Of a stretch of DNA of 64,000 nt, positions 56,198 through 64,000 are shown piece after piece. Source of the DNA: Methanosarcina sp. GTDB lineage: Archaea; Halobacteriota; Methanosarcinia; Methanosarcinales; Methanosarcinaceae. The stretch spans positions 1 through 64,000 of the forward strand of contig NZ_JAQUVZ010000007.1 of the NCBI RefSeq assembly GCF_028693135.1, read 5' to 3'. Below the pieces are notes generated by a model. That model made no database searches. It was not told the DNA's origin and saw only the letters and a program-made list of their open reading frames with translations. The position numbers and the translations under genes are program-made. The number at the start of each line of letters is the position of its first letter. Within the stretch, counting starts at the first letter, position 1.

Positions 56198-56821
56198 TTA
56201 TACTTTTTGTTTTTCCCAGTAACTCAGGGCTTCTTCGTGACTTTTTATTTTGCTGCTGAGCCATTTGTGCTGGGGTTTATCTTTGGAAATTTCACTGTTC
56301 TTGTTTCCATCATCCTCTTCAAGTTGTTTTTCAGACTCTGTTATCTTTTTTAATTCCAGGTTTGAGTTTCTAGCGTCCTCCAATCTGGCTCTGATTTGCA
56401 GGAGAATGCTTTCTTCAGCTCCCTTTTCCCTGATGAGTTCTTGCAGGTTTTCCATAAAAGAGTCTTCAAATGTCTGTTCCTCTTCGGGTTCGATCTGTCC
56501 TTTGAGTTTTTTAATATCTTCCTTTATTTTATCCGCAGTTACAGTATCCAGCTTTGGAAATAGCTCATTTTCGAGCAATCCCTCTGCCTGATGGTAATAT
56601 TGCTGGCGTTTTTCCTTCAGGACTTCTTTTCGCTCCGCCATACGGGTTCTGGAAATTTTGGTAGTTTTTGCATCTTCTTCTAACTGGTTCAGCCTGATGT
56701 CCAGTTCTTTAAACTCCTTTCGGTATTCTTCCAGAAACCTGTTGTGTTTTTCCACAACCCCGGAAATCAGTTCCCCTTCGGTCAGCATTTTGATCCCGGC
56801 TTCTTCAATATTTCCGCTCAC
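56198..56821 (-). CDS. Second coiled-coil protein, paired with the COG1340-type gene
   Basis: About 207 residues from a GTG at 56821 (CGTGAT close upstream). The frame is open to a GTG at 56920, and an ATG at 56788 is a third option. Predicted long helices (VEKHNRFLEEYRKEFKELDI, ARLEDARNSNLELKKITESE) and an acidic EPEEEQTFEDSF segment. It starts the two-gene unit. No recognised domain. Confidence 0.6.
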   Translation of the reverse strand: MSGNIEEAGIKMLTEGELISGVVEKHNRFLEEYRKEFKELDIRLNQLEEDAKTTKISRTRMAERKEVLKEKRQQYYHQAEGLLENELFPKLDTVTADKIKEDIKKLKGQIEPEEEQTFEDSFMENLQELIREKGAEESILLQIRARLEDARNSNLELKKITESEKQLEEDDGNKNSEISKDKPQHKWLSSKIKSHEEALSYWEKQKV

Positions 56822-56972
56822 AGTATCACGATTTTGTAATTTTATTTTGATAGGTTTTATTTTTATCCGGCTCTGGTAGGGCCAGCCCGGAAAATTAAAC
56901 CGGGAATTGCCGTATACCACTTTTTAGCCATTTACACAACCAGCGTGAGATATAAGAGTTTTAAGATTTTTT

Positions 56973-57263
56973 TCAAACTCTGAATATCTGAGCATGTGGT
57001 ACACCTTCGATCATGATTACAGAATCAGGATCGATAAGCCCGCACTTTATGGCGCATTTGATTGTTTTTTCCCCGAAGAGATTTGCAGTCATAGCTTCTT
57101 CCAGTACTTGCTGAAGTTCTTCCTCAGAGGCAAGCTCCCCTCCATAGAAAGCACTGCTAATCTCTACTACGGCGTTGCCATGTTTCAGGGTTTTTCCGAG
57201 CACTTCCTTATCACAGGCTGCAACAAGCCTGCGCCCTTCATTTTTATAAATCTTTAGATACAT
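56973..57263 (-). CDS. DUF424 family protein
   Basis: 96 residues. Characteristic pattern MYLKIYKNEGRRLVAACDKEVLGKTL, ISSAFYGGE, ANLFGEKTIKCAIKCGLIDP and a C-terminal IEGVPHAQIF. DUF424 is an archaea-wide family of unknown function, often near translation or replication genes. Here it lies downstream of mcm on the same strand with a 174-bp gap. Confidence 0.88.
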   Translation of the reverse strand: MYLKIYKNEGRRLVAACDKEVLGKTLKHGNAVVEISSAFYGGELASEEELQQVLEEAMTANLFGEKTIKCAIKCGLIDPDSVIMIEGVPHAQIFRV

Positions 57264-57437
57264 ATTTTCCCTTTTTAAGTAATACTTCGCCCTTTTAGTA
57301 TTTACAGGTTAACCATTTCGCTCTTTTAGTATTTACAGCTTAACCACCATTATTTTGTTTATGGGTAGTTTGCTCCTGCCTGAGGGACTTATGGTACGCA
57401 GCAACTTTTTCAGGCTATATGTCCTCTGTTTTTTAAC

Positions 57438-59543
57438 TTAATTAATTAACCTGATATGGCTCTGGTCAGGAGAAAGAATATCCCCTCTTTGTTTCATTTT
57501 CTTTATATATTCCTCTGCGTGTCCTCTGTCTATCCCGTGTTCGTTTTCAGCTTCTGCATAAACTTCTTCGAGAGGGGCTTTGGCACCGGTATGTCTCTCT
57601 GAGACCTTTTTTATTATGTCTTTAAGGAGTTTTATTTTATTTCTCTGGCTCATGCTTGTGCCTGAAGCAAGTACGTCTGCATCAAGAGCTCCAGTTTCAG
57701 GGTCAACACCCACGTTTTTAAGGCAATTCATGGTGATTCTTATAGTCCGTTTTGCATCTCCCAGAGTGACTATATTGCTCAGGCGTACTCTTGCGCTGGC
57801 TTCAGAGAGGCGAACCAGCGCCTCAAGTTGTCTTGCTGTCACGGGTACAGGCGTATTCTTGCCTTCTCCACTCTTCCGGATGTCTGTATAGAAGTTGATA
57901 AGGTACTGTCGTGCGTCTACTTCCATTACAGGGTACACATTTTTTCGTGCATATGCAACGTACTTCCGCATAATTTCCGCGTCTATCACAGGCTCGATTA
58001 TTTCCAGTTCTGCATCAACAAAACTTTCTGTGATCTTAGATCCGGGAAGTTTCTGCCTCTGTTCGGAGAGTTCTCCTGCATAATGCGCTTGAAGGATGTG
58101 GTTTGCAATCCTGCTGTCCAGGGCATGGTTTGGAGTGTCGAGCAAAACAAAGATGAGGTCAAAACGGGAAAGCAGTGCTGGAGGCATATTTATCTGTTCT
58201 GCGAGTCCCTCATATCGGTCAAAACGTCCGTATTTTGGGTTTGCAGCTCCGAGGAGAGCACAGCGAGACTTAAGAGTAGCAATAATCCCGGCTTTTGCAA
58301 TACTTATAGTCTGCTGTTCCATTGCCTCGTGCAAGGCGCTCTTATCCTCTGTCTTCATTTTGTCCATTTCGTCAACCGCAGCAATCCCCATGTCAGCCAT
58401 GACAAGGGCACCGCCTTCGATTGTCCATCTTCCGTCGTTCATATCGTCTTTAACGGCAGCAGCAGTCAAACCGCTAGCAGATGCACTTCTCCCTGATGTA
58501 AACACGCCTCTTGGCGAGAGTTTAACCACATAACGCAGCAGCTGGCTTTTTGCAATTCCAGGGTCGCCTACAAGCATCATATGGATATCGCCTCTTATCC
58601 TCGCCCCGTCAGGAAGGTTTTTCACAACTCCTGAAAAAAGCTGAAGGGCAAGGGCTTCTTTGATGTCTTCATATCCATAGATAGAGGGCGCAATGGACGC
58701 TATGATTTTTTCATAGATTGCAGGGTCACGGGAAAGTTCTAGGATCTGTTCCTCGTCTTCGGGAGTTATTTCAAGTTCGTCATAATCTTTGTCCAGGCGC
58801 TCGATAGAATTTGCTTCCAGCACCAGGTCATAGAATGTGGATTTCCCGTCTTTGAGGGTGCGCTGCCTTGATTTCAGGACTCCGTTAATGATAACGCGGT
58901 CTCCAGGGGTAACATTACCGGTAAGGTCGTCTTCGGCGTCCACTTCCAGGCTCTGCGGCTGCGACCCTCCTTTAAGGTTTTCCGGAGATTCCTGGATCTG
59001 AAGTTTCTGGGCATCTATAAAGGTGGAATCTTCAATCGCAACCTTAAAAGGCCCTTTTTTTCCGCAGGTCTCATTTTCACAGCCTGCAAAGGGCTCCTCG
59101 AACTTGAAACTGTTCTGTTCGACAATGGTAAGGTGCCCACATCTCATACACTGAAAGGCGGCTTGAGTAATCCTTGGCCTTACCTCTGTGGCTTTCCTTA
59201 TCATGCCTTCGATTGCAATAAACCGTGAGAGGTGTTTGCTTCTCAGTTCCCTTATAGGGACCCTGTTCGGGATTTTTATAATCCTTACATGAGCCTGCTC
59301 AAGGCTCTTTTCTACAGGAAGGTCAATTTCTTTCAGGGCAGCTTCAGCTGCAAATACAAGTTCTCCGGGGTGCTCAAGAAACTCTTTCGAAAGCTCCCTG
59401 TCAAACTTCTCGATATCTGTAAAGTCCACTCCAAGACTTCGCTGGTCCGGATATTCGTTTGCAAGCTGAAGGATCTCATTCCAGTAGTAATCTTTAAAAA
59501 ATCTTTTTAGTTTTTCGTCCCACTTGCTTTCTGTCTCGGTCAT
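57438..59543 (-). CDS. mcm: Replicative helicase MCM
   Basis: 701 residues, full length. N-terminal domain with the zinc ligands C132, C135, C155 and C160. Walker A is GDPGIAKS (326-333), Walker B is AAVDEMDKM, and the arginine finger is LLSRFDLIFV. A C-terminal winged helix (HAEEYIKKMKQRGDILSP) ends the protein. Unwinds DNA at the fork with GINS and Cdc45/RecJ. Single gene. Confidence 0.97.
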   Translation of the reverse strand: MTETESKWDEKLKRFFKDYYWNEILQLANEYPDQRSLGVDFTDIEKFDRELSKEFLEHPGELVFAAEAALKEIDLPVEKSLEQAHVRIIKIPNRVPIRELRSKHLSRFIAIEGMIRKATEVRPRITQAAFQCMRCGHLTIVEQNSFKFEEPFAGCENETCGKKGPFKVAIEDSTFIDAQKLQIQESPENLKGGSQPQSLEVDAEDDLTGNVTPGDRVIINGVLKSRQRTLKDGKSTFYDLVLEANSIERLDKDYDELEITPEDEEQILELSRDPAIYEKIIASIAPSIYGYEDIKEALALQLFSGVVKNLPDGARIRGDIHMMLVGDPGIAKSQLLRYVVKLSPRGVFTSGRSASASGLTAAAVKDDMNDGRWTIEGGALVMADMGIAAVDEMDKMKTEDKSALHEAMEQQTISIAKAGIIATLKSRCALLGAANPKYGRFDRYEGLAEQINMPPALLSRFDLIFVLLDTPNHALDSRIANHILQAHYAGELSEQRQKLPGSKITESFVDAELEIIEPVIDAEIMRKYVAYARKNVYPVMEVDARQYLINFYTDIRKSGEGKNTPVPVTARQLEALVRLSEASARVRLSNIVTLGDAKRTIRITMNCLKNVGVDPETGALDADVLASGTSMSQRNKIKLLKDIIKKVSERHTGAKAPLEEVYAEAENEHGIDRGHAEEYIKKMKQRGDILSPDQSHIRLIN

Positions 59544-59668
59544 GGCGTTCTCAAAAATACCTGGCTTTTATGTAAAATTTTTCCATCTTTATCCGGTCTC
59601 TGCTTAAAAACGGGCCTAAAAAAAGTTAAAAAACGTACAATAGATTCTGATGTAAAACAGATTTATTA

Positions 59669-60427
59669 TCATATGAACTTTTCTATGCTTTCCGAATCTT
59701 CTGCTTTCTGCAGGTTTTCAGCCTCTGCTGCAAATCCCATCATTCTCTCTGTTTTCCTCATTATACCCCTCAGAGTCTGGACCTCTCTTGGGGTCAGCCC
59801 GGCTCTTCCGAATATCCTCCTCAGCATCAGGGAAGTTTTGTCTTTTTTGTGAGCCGGATAGTCTATCTCCTCAAGCAGTTCATCTATATGCCCGTACATA
59901 AGCTGCAAGTCAAAGCCTTCAGCAAGCGGATTGCTTCCTCCCTCCAGTTCCGAAAGCTCGTAAAGCACAATTGCAATCGCATGAGAAAGATTCATTATTG
60001 GATAGATTTCTGAGGTCGGAACCGTAATGAGCATATCAAAGCCTTTGAGCTCGTCGTTTCTGAAGCCGCTATCTTCACGCCCGAAAAGGACCGCAATGGT
60101 GCCGCTATATTCTTTAATTTTTTCTTTGAATTCCCTTATAGTATAAAGAGGAAGGCGGATATGCTCTCCTCCCTTCAGGCTTGAGACTCCTGTGGTCCCT
60201 ACGAGCAGGTCTGCACCTCTTACGGCTTCTTCAAGGGTCGAGGTGATTCTGGCTCCTTCGAGTACATCCCTTGCGTGAGAAGACATTGCTCTTGCCTGCC
60301 CCTCGAGCTCACAGGGGTTTACCAGAACCATATCAGAATATCCAAAGTTTTTCATTGCTCTAGCAACCGATCCCACATTTCCCTGGTAAATGGGTTCCAC
60401 AAGCACTACGCGAATTTCAAGTGACAA
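59669..60427 (-). CDS. trmJ: tRNA 2'-O-methyltransferase TrmJ (SPOUT family)
   Basis: About 252 residues from the TTG at 60427 (AGGAT upstream); TTG at 60436 is the longer option. SPOUT motifs: VLVEPIYQGNVGSVARAMKNFG, VLFGREDSGFRNDEL and VPTSEIYPIMNLSHAIAIVLYEL. TrmJ methylates ribose 32 of tRNA. The C-terminal helical extension (MLRRIFGRAGLTPREVQTLRG) is typical. 30 bp after the ferredoxin gene, so likely co-transcribed. Confidence 0.92.
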   Translation of the reverse strand: MSLEIRVVLVEPIYQGNVGSVARAMKNFGYSDMVLVNPCELEGQARAMSSHARDVLEGARITSTLEEAVRGADLLVGTTGVSSLKGGEHIRLPLYTIREFKEKIKEYSGTIAVLFGREDSGFRNDELKGFDMLITVPTSEIYPIMNLSHAIAIVLYELSELEGGSNPLAEGFDLQLMYGHIDELLEEIDYPAHKKDKTSLMLRRIFGRAGLTPREVQTLRGIMRKTERMMGFAAEAENLQKAEDSESIEKFI

Positions 60428-60457
60428 ATTTCTCAATCCTGACTGTGTTTTTTAAAA

Positions 60458-60655
60458 TTAGTTTTCGAGGGTAATTGCATCTGCCATACAGACAGTCACA
60501 CACATTCTGCACCCCAGACAGTAAGAAGGGTCTTTCAGAACACAAATCTTTTTACCATTTTTTTCTTCTATGGAATAAATCCTCGGACCTTTAGGGCAGG
60601 CAGCCTTACATGCCCCGCAACCTGTACATTTCTCTTCATCAATATATATTTTCAT
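60458..60655 (-). CDS. Small 2[4Fe-4S] ferredoxin
   Basis: 65 residues with CTGCGACKAACP and CLGCRMCVTVCM. The second cluster lacks the usual final proline. Between them the KGPRIYSIEEKNGKKICVLK insertion is longer than in clostridial ferredoxins. Precedes trmJ. Confidence 0.9.
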   Translation of the reverse strand: MKIYIDEEKCTGCGACKAACPKGPRIYSIEEKNGKKICVLKDPSYCLGCRMCVTVCMADAITLEN

Positions 60656-60669
60656 ATTGAATGTTTTCC

Positions 60670-60752
60670 AATTTTTATTATTATCATTATTATTATCATT
60701 ATTATTATCATTATTATTATTATCATTATTATTATTATTTTTATTGTTATAT
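60670..60752. repeat. ATT-type microsatellite
   Basis: About 80 bp of TTATTATCATTA/ATT repeats directly upstream of the minus-strand ferredoxin gene, where its promoter should lie. Confidence 0.9.
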
Positions 60753-61009
60753 TTTTGTAATCACTCTTTACTTCTTATTTTTCTCTTTACATGTTGTAAT
60801 CTTTTTTGTCTTTATGTATATGCAGAACTCTTATTTATTCCCCTTAATATATTAGTGTTGAAGCTTGTATTCACATAAAAAAGTCGAATGTAGGGATTTA
60901 ATACAGCCAGAAATTTCTATTTTCCTGATCATAAGGAATCTTTAGTTTAAAATCCTATAATACGGTTAATTTATATGTATGATTATTTTAAAGGAGAAAT
61001 GGTGATTTT

Positions 61010-61393
61010 ATGGATCTTGAAAAGATTCTGAAAGATACTTTTGAAGGAGAGACCACGGAAGTTGGATGGTATCTGGCAATGTCTAAGGTTGCTGAACAGG
61101 AAGGGTTTGCAGATGTTGCAGTTTACCTTCGCCAGATAGCAATGGACGAAGCCTGGCATGCCACAGAAGTGGCTGAAATTATGGGACTGGTAAAAAGCTC
61201 GACGATTGAAAATCTTGAAATGATGCTTGAAGGGGAAAGCAAAGCCGAGGTCGAAAAAGCCAAAGCTGCAGAAATTGCCCGAAAGGAAGGCAATACCAGA
61301 GCTGCCCTTTTCTTTGAGAGGGCGTCCCTTGACGAAGCCAGGCATAAAGCAGGTCTCAGGGGCTTTCTGGAAAGGATAAAAAAGCAGCAGTAA
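61010..61393 (+). CDS. Ferritin-like rubrerythrin domain protein
   Basis: 127 residues. Diiron four-helix bundle with EGETTEVGWYLAMSKVAEQEG, MDEAWHATEVAEIMG, and EARHKAGLRG. The rubredoxin domain is absent, unlike in the rubrerythrin at 14.4 kb. Expected role is peroxide or oxygen detoxification. GGAGAAATGGTGAT precedes the ATG. Confidence 0.9.
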   Translation: MDLEKILKDTFEGETTEVGWYLAMSKVAEQEGFADVAVYLRQIAMDEAWHATEVAEIMGLVKSSTIENLEMMLEGESKAEVEKAKAAEIARKEGNTRAALFFERASLDEARHKAGLRGFLERIKKQQ

Positions 61394-61402
61394 AAACTAT
61401 AA

Positions 61403-61427
61403 AACGGATCTCTTGATCCGTTCTTTT
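61403..61427. terminator. Bidirectional terminator hairpin
   Basis: AACGGATC pairs with GATCCGTT (61403-61410 and 61415-61422). A T-run follows on the + strand and another on the minus strand, so it can serve both converging genes. Confidence 0.65.
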
Positions 61428-61443
61428 CCATTGTTTTGAAACC

Positions 61444-61842
61444 TTATTTGATTTCTGCTCTTATAGGTCCGGTACTGCTATTTACAATCTGCCAGATTCT
61501 TTTTGATAACTCTGAATACTGGGTTTTTGAGTCCCCCGTTTTCTGGAGGAAAGAATTTGCACCATTTTCTATTGCTCGGTACATAATTTCTTCTCCGAAT
61601 CCCGTAAATAGAATGAAAGGAATGTTGATTCTCTTATCACGGATAGTTCTTAGGAACGTGATACCATTCATAAAAGGCATATCATAGTCCGAGACTATTA
61701 CATCATAGGAATCTTTCTCTAACATCTTGAGAGCTTCTTTTGCAGAGTCCACAGTATCTGAAGGTATATCGTGGAAAACTTCTAAGAATGTCTTAGACAG
61801 CTCTAAACACGAGGGGTTGTCATCTACAATCAATACTTTCAT
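61444..61842 (-). CDS. Single-domain response regulator
   Basis: About 132 residues from the ATG at 61842 (GGAGA upstream); an open frame extends to 61938. Receiver domain: VLIVDDNPS, phospho-acceptor Asp in VIVSDYDMPFMNG, the Thr in LFTGFG and Lys in FLQKTGD. No output domain. No histidine kinase adjoins it. Probably relays a signal by protein contact. Confidence 0.92.
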   Translation of the reverse strand: MKVLIVDDNPSCLELSKTFLEVFHDIPSDTVDSAKEALKMLEKDSYDVIVSDYDMPFMNGITFLRTIRDKRINIPFILFTGFGEEIMYRAIENGANSFLQKTGDSKTQYSELSKRIWQIVNSSTGPIRAEIK

Positions 61843-62118
61843 TGGGGGATTCTCCATGCGGTTAAAACTCAATATTCTATGTACTGACCTCAATTCTGAG
61901 ATAATGTTCAAAAGTTTGTGACCGATCCTTAAATTCAATACTTTTTCACACTTATATTAAATTACTTAACCGAAAAATTGTCTCAAAGCAAAAAAGATGT
62001 TCAGATTAAAAATTTCAAAATTAGTATAGGGTTCTATGTTTATCCATTTTGTCGGATCAACCTTTAAAACTCTATTTTAGTTATTCACTTAACAAATTAA
62101 ATTCCAAACTGATAGAGT

Positions 62119-62317
62119 CTGTTCAATAGAGTCTGTTCAACATTGTTTAACATTATGTTTTGGATTCTACCAATGTCTGTTAATGTCCCCAGGCGATCCA
62201 GCCAAGACCTGCCAAACGCCTACTAAAAGCCCCTACAGAACGAGACTACAAAAATCTGATTACAGATACTTCAAAAATCTGATTACAGATACTTCAAAAA
62301 TCTGATTATCGAGACTT
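62119..62317. repeat. Short tandem repeats in an intergenic region
   Basis: AGAGTCTGTTCAA occurs twice at about 62119 and 62133. CAAAAATCTGATTACAGATA starts a 23-bp unit repeated at 62249, 62272 and (diverging) 62295. The wider 61939-62840 region shows no gene. Confidence 0.75.
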
Positions 62318-62840
62318 CGAGCTTAAAGAAAACCCTGTCCCGGACTTCTAATCTGTCTTTTAGCTGTCAGCCATGTATATACTCTCCTGCCCTGTAAGCT
62401 CAAAAGAAGAACAGGTAATAGATAAAGCTGCAAGATTGAATTAAATCCATTAGCAGATACTAAATCTGTATTGCGGTTAGTGGAATGGTTGATTGCCCCT
62501 TATATGGGTTTTTTCAGTCTCTTCTATAGGCACAGTAACTCAGTAATCACGCCGAATGTGCTTGATTTTGTATTTCAAGTGCGTAAGTCCTACTTAAAAA
62601 AAGAGCTATAGTAAGTTTGAAATTATAGTAAGCTTGAAATATTTTACTTCAAACTATTTTTTGCTTGAAAACAATTTTTTGTATAATTAATTTAATATAA
62701 TTTCTTCTATTAGTATGTGCTGGAGTTGGGAAATAAAATTGGGGATACAGTAGATTCAGCGCCTTTGGGCTTCTTCTTGCATTACATGCTCTGAAGATTC
62801 GTTATCAAGTTTAAAAATAAAAATTAAAGGGGTTTTATAA

Positions 62841-62981
62841 ATGGAACATCTAAAAACATGTCCAAAATGCAATGCTAAACTTAAATTGAGTGCAGATGGT
62901 GAGACTCAGTACTGTGTCATTTGTAAATACTGGACAAAACTAGGTACTGCAAGACTCGATTCAATAATGATTTACGCATGA
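62841..62981 (+). CDS. 46-residue zinc-ribbon-like protein
   Basis: ATG at 62841 with AAAGGGG 8 bases upstream. The protein begins MEHLKTCPKCNAKLKL and has a second pair CVICKYW, giving a CxxC-(14)-CxxC zinc ribbon, then ends IMIYA. Short, but signal, start and cysteine spacing agree. It may bind nucleic acid or protein; no function known. It stands alone between long non-coding stretches. Confidence 0.65.
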   Translation: MEHLKTCPKCNAKLKLSADGETQYCVICKYWTKLGTARLDSIMIYA

Positions 62982-63065
62982 GGAATCTGCAAGAAGAAGA
63001 GCGGGATTTTTTTTAATTTCCTGCCCTGCAAGCTCAAATGAAATAAAAGTGGTTTTCAGTCGAAT

Positions 63066-63086
63066 ACCCCTAGCTTGCTGCGGGGT
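63066..63086. repeat. Hairpin ACCCC-TAGC/GCTG-GGGGT
   Basis: A strong stem with TT loop and one bulged C, followed by GCGCCAGCGC. It may mark the left end of the decayed IS605-like element whose right end is at 63.7 kb. Confidence 0.4.
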
Positions 63087-63163
63087 GCGCCAGCGCAACT
63101 TTGATTTATGAACCACACTTTTCGTCCCTCTTTAATGGGTTTAAAATTAGCTCGATATCTAAT

Positions 63164-63233
63164 AACTTACTTATCTTAACTTACTTATCTTAACTTACTT
63201 ATCTTAACTTACTTATCTTAACTTACTTATCTT
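63164..63233. repeat. 14-bp tandem repeat, five perfect copies
   Basis: AACTTACTTATCTT repeats exactly five times without spacers. Confidence 0.95.
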
Positions 63234-63298
63234 ATTTTTCAATATCAATAGGTTTGAAACGAAAAAAAATTGTATTGAGTTATGCAATGATACAATTT

Positions 63299-63365
63299 AT
63301 CTCCCGAAGTGGGAAGACTCCTTCCTCGGACAATCCGGTAGAACCGGATCGGACAGGTGGGAGAT
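63299..63365 (+). ncRNA. Structured RNA candidate
   Basis: ATCTCCC (63299-63305) pairs with GGGAGAT (63359-63365). This encloses GGAAG/CTTCC (63312-63325) and ATCCGGT-AGA-ACCGGAT (63333-63349). An 8-bp inverted repeat AATTGTAT/ATACAATT lies directly before it. The nested stems make a stable three-way fold. It is not a tRNA. Either strand could be transcribed. Family not recognised. Confidence 0.4.
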
Positions 63366-63492
63366 GAGAGCGTCAACCTCTAATCTTATCGTTTTTTAAT
63401 TCTGAAAATCTATTTCAACTTTGCGGATAATATAATATTAGATTTTGCTGTCACCACTAACCTACCGCTTTCTAAGGTTCCCTTCATAACTT

Positions 63493-63760
63493 ATGCGAAA
63501 ACCAAGCGAAGGGAACTTAAGCATCAGGCAGTTGGATACCAGAGGCAAGAATCATCCTGAAGGGATCGGGATTAAGCCGTGGAAAGACGGTAGTCACAGA
63601 ACATCTCAAGTATATCACACTCATGTTTTCACCGTAGGGACAACGGGTAGAGCCTGTGGACTTGGAAAAAACGGCAACCACCAAGCATGAAGCAGGAAGC
63701 TCCGTCCTCAAAAACTTGAGCTATTAAGCGAAAGTTTTAGGGAGGGGTAGTTCACATTGT
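63493..63760 (+). pseudogene. Decayed tnpB tail with IS605 right end
   Basis: The frame from 63493 ends in VGTTGRACGLGKNGNHQA at 63690. The next frame continues KHEAGSSVLKNLSY, so a frameshift interrupts the usual GRACG...EAGS tail of TnpB. The DNA then forms a hairpin from CCTCAAAAACTT and AAAGTTTTAGGGAGG and ends GGGTAGTTCAC, as at 34.1 kb. The 5' part of the gene is missing. The following 63761-64000 shows no gene I can support. Confidence 0.55.
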
Positions 63761-64000
63761 TTCGAGCAATATATAATCTGGTCTGGCACTCTCTTTTACG
63801 GGTCCAGACGTTTAATCCCTCTAATCCGGAAGGGTGCCGGGTTATCGAGGTTCTGTAGTTATGGAGGGGGTCTAATTTCATGGGGCTAAAACGGGTTTAC
63901 ATATCCGTTTCTTTACGGGTCAAAGATATTGCTGGAAAATTTCAGCCTGTTCATTAATCTCAGTTTTTGCTCCGATGTCTGGACATTAGCTCAGGCTAAC

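Noticed and set aside
60657-60878. Leu/Ser-rich and Tyr/His-rich ORFs
   Set aside because: They come from reading the ATT microsatellite in different frames.
63164-63233. Possible CRISPR array
   Set aside because: The 14-bp copies abut without spacers, and no cas gene is in the window.
63299-63365. Possible tRNA, because of a 7-bp closing stem
   Set aside because: No T-loop sequence, no anticodon arm of proper size, and only two inner stems.

Overview
The window reads as a chromosomal segment of a Methanosarcina-type methanogenic archaeon. Archaeal markers are an archaeal histone, aIF2-alpha, ribosomal proteins L44e and S27e, Nop10, archaeal small primase, GINS, RfcS and MCM, EndoQ, Pelota/RqcH, DacZ and a tRNA-Trp with a long C/D-guide intron. 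Genus-level markers are an Rnf complex preceded by a heptaheme cytochrome c (the arrangement known from Methanosarcina acetivorans), group I GroES/GroEL in an archaeon, DUF1608 S-layer proteins, MASE3 kinase remains, FilR1-type regulators and split PycA/PycB pyruvate carboxylase. Gene density is low, with long AT-rich intergenic stretches and many short perfect tandem duplications.

Layout. 0-5 kb: an eroded MASE3 sensor kinase, a lipoprotein whose 3' end is disrupted by a 70-bp tandem duplication, a MITE-like palindromic element, a FilR1-type regulator and two cysteine-rich proteins. 5-9 kb: a DUF362 ferredoxin-like protein and an ArsR-like regulator divergent from groES-groEL. 9-15.4 kb: an RNase H-like protein, a preQ0/queuosine-precursor-type transporter, an aminotransferase, intron-containing tRNA-Trp, a small membrane protein, rubrerythrin and tRNA-Ser(CGA). 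15.5-22 kb (minus strand): EndoQ, the translation cluster L44e-S27e-aIF2alpha-Nop10-PAC2, and priS-GINS. 22-27 kb: a formylglycine-generating-enzyme-like protein, then rqcH overlapping pelA, a compact ribosome-rescue/quality-control operon. 27-32.7 kb: a two-domain S-layer protein, DUF1614 membrane protein, diadenylate cyclase DacZ and ThpR.

32.7-41.9 kb: the energy-conservation block. ApbE (flavin transferase) lies divergent to mmcA-rnfCDGEAB and a small membrane protein, ending in a strong hairpin terminator. The roughly 1.35 kb between apbE and mmcA holds two right-end-like hairpins of IS605/tnpB elements and a very AT-rich stretch. 42-49.6 kb: a QueG-like iron-sulfur protein, lipoprotein, RfcS, small export protein, ferredoxin, histone, methyltransferase and an orphan TnpB. 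50-54.4 kb: pycB-pycA-birA (anaplerotic oxaloacetate synthesis with its biotin ligase). 54-62 kb: an S-layer-like membrane protein with a repeat-built signal peptide, two coiled-coil proteins, DUF424, MCM, TrmJ, ferredoxin, a ferritin-like protein and a single-domain response regulator. 62-64 kb: mostly non-coding, with a 46-residue zinc-binding protein, a 14-bp repeat array, a strongly folded RNA candidate and a decayed tnpB tail with its right-end hairpin.

No rRNA genes or CRISPR array were seen. The least explained items are the RqcH-Pelota coupling, the solo tnpB right-end hairpins, the structured RNA candidate at 63.3 kb and the small cysteine-rich proteins.
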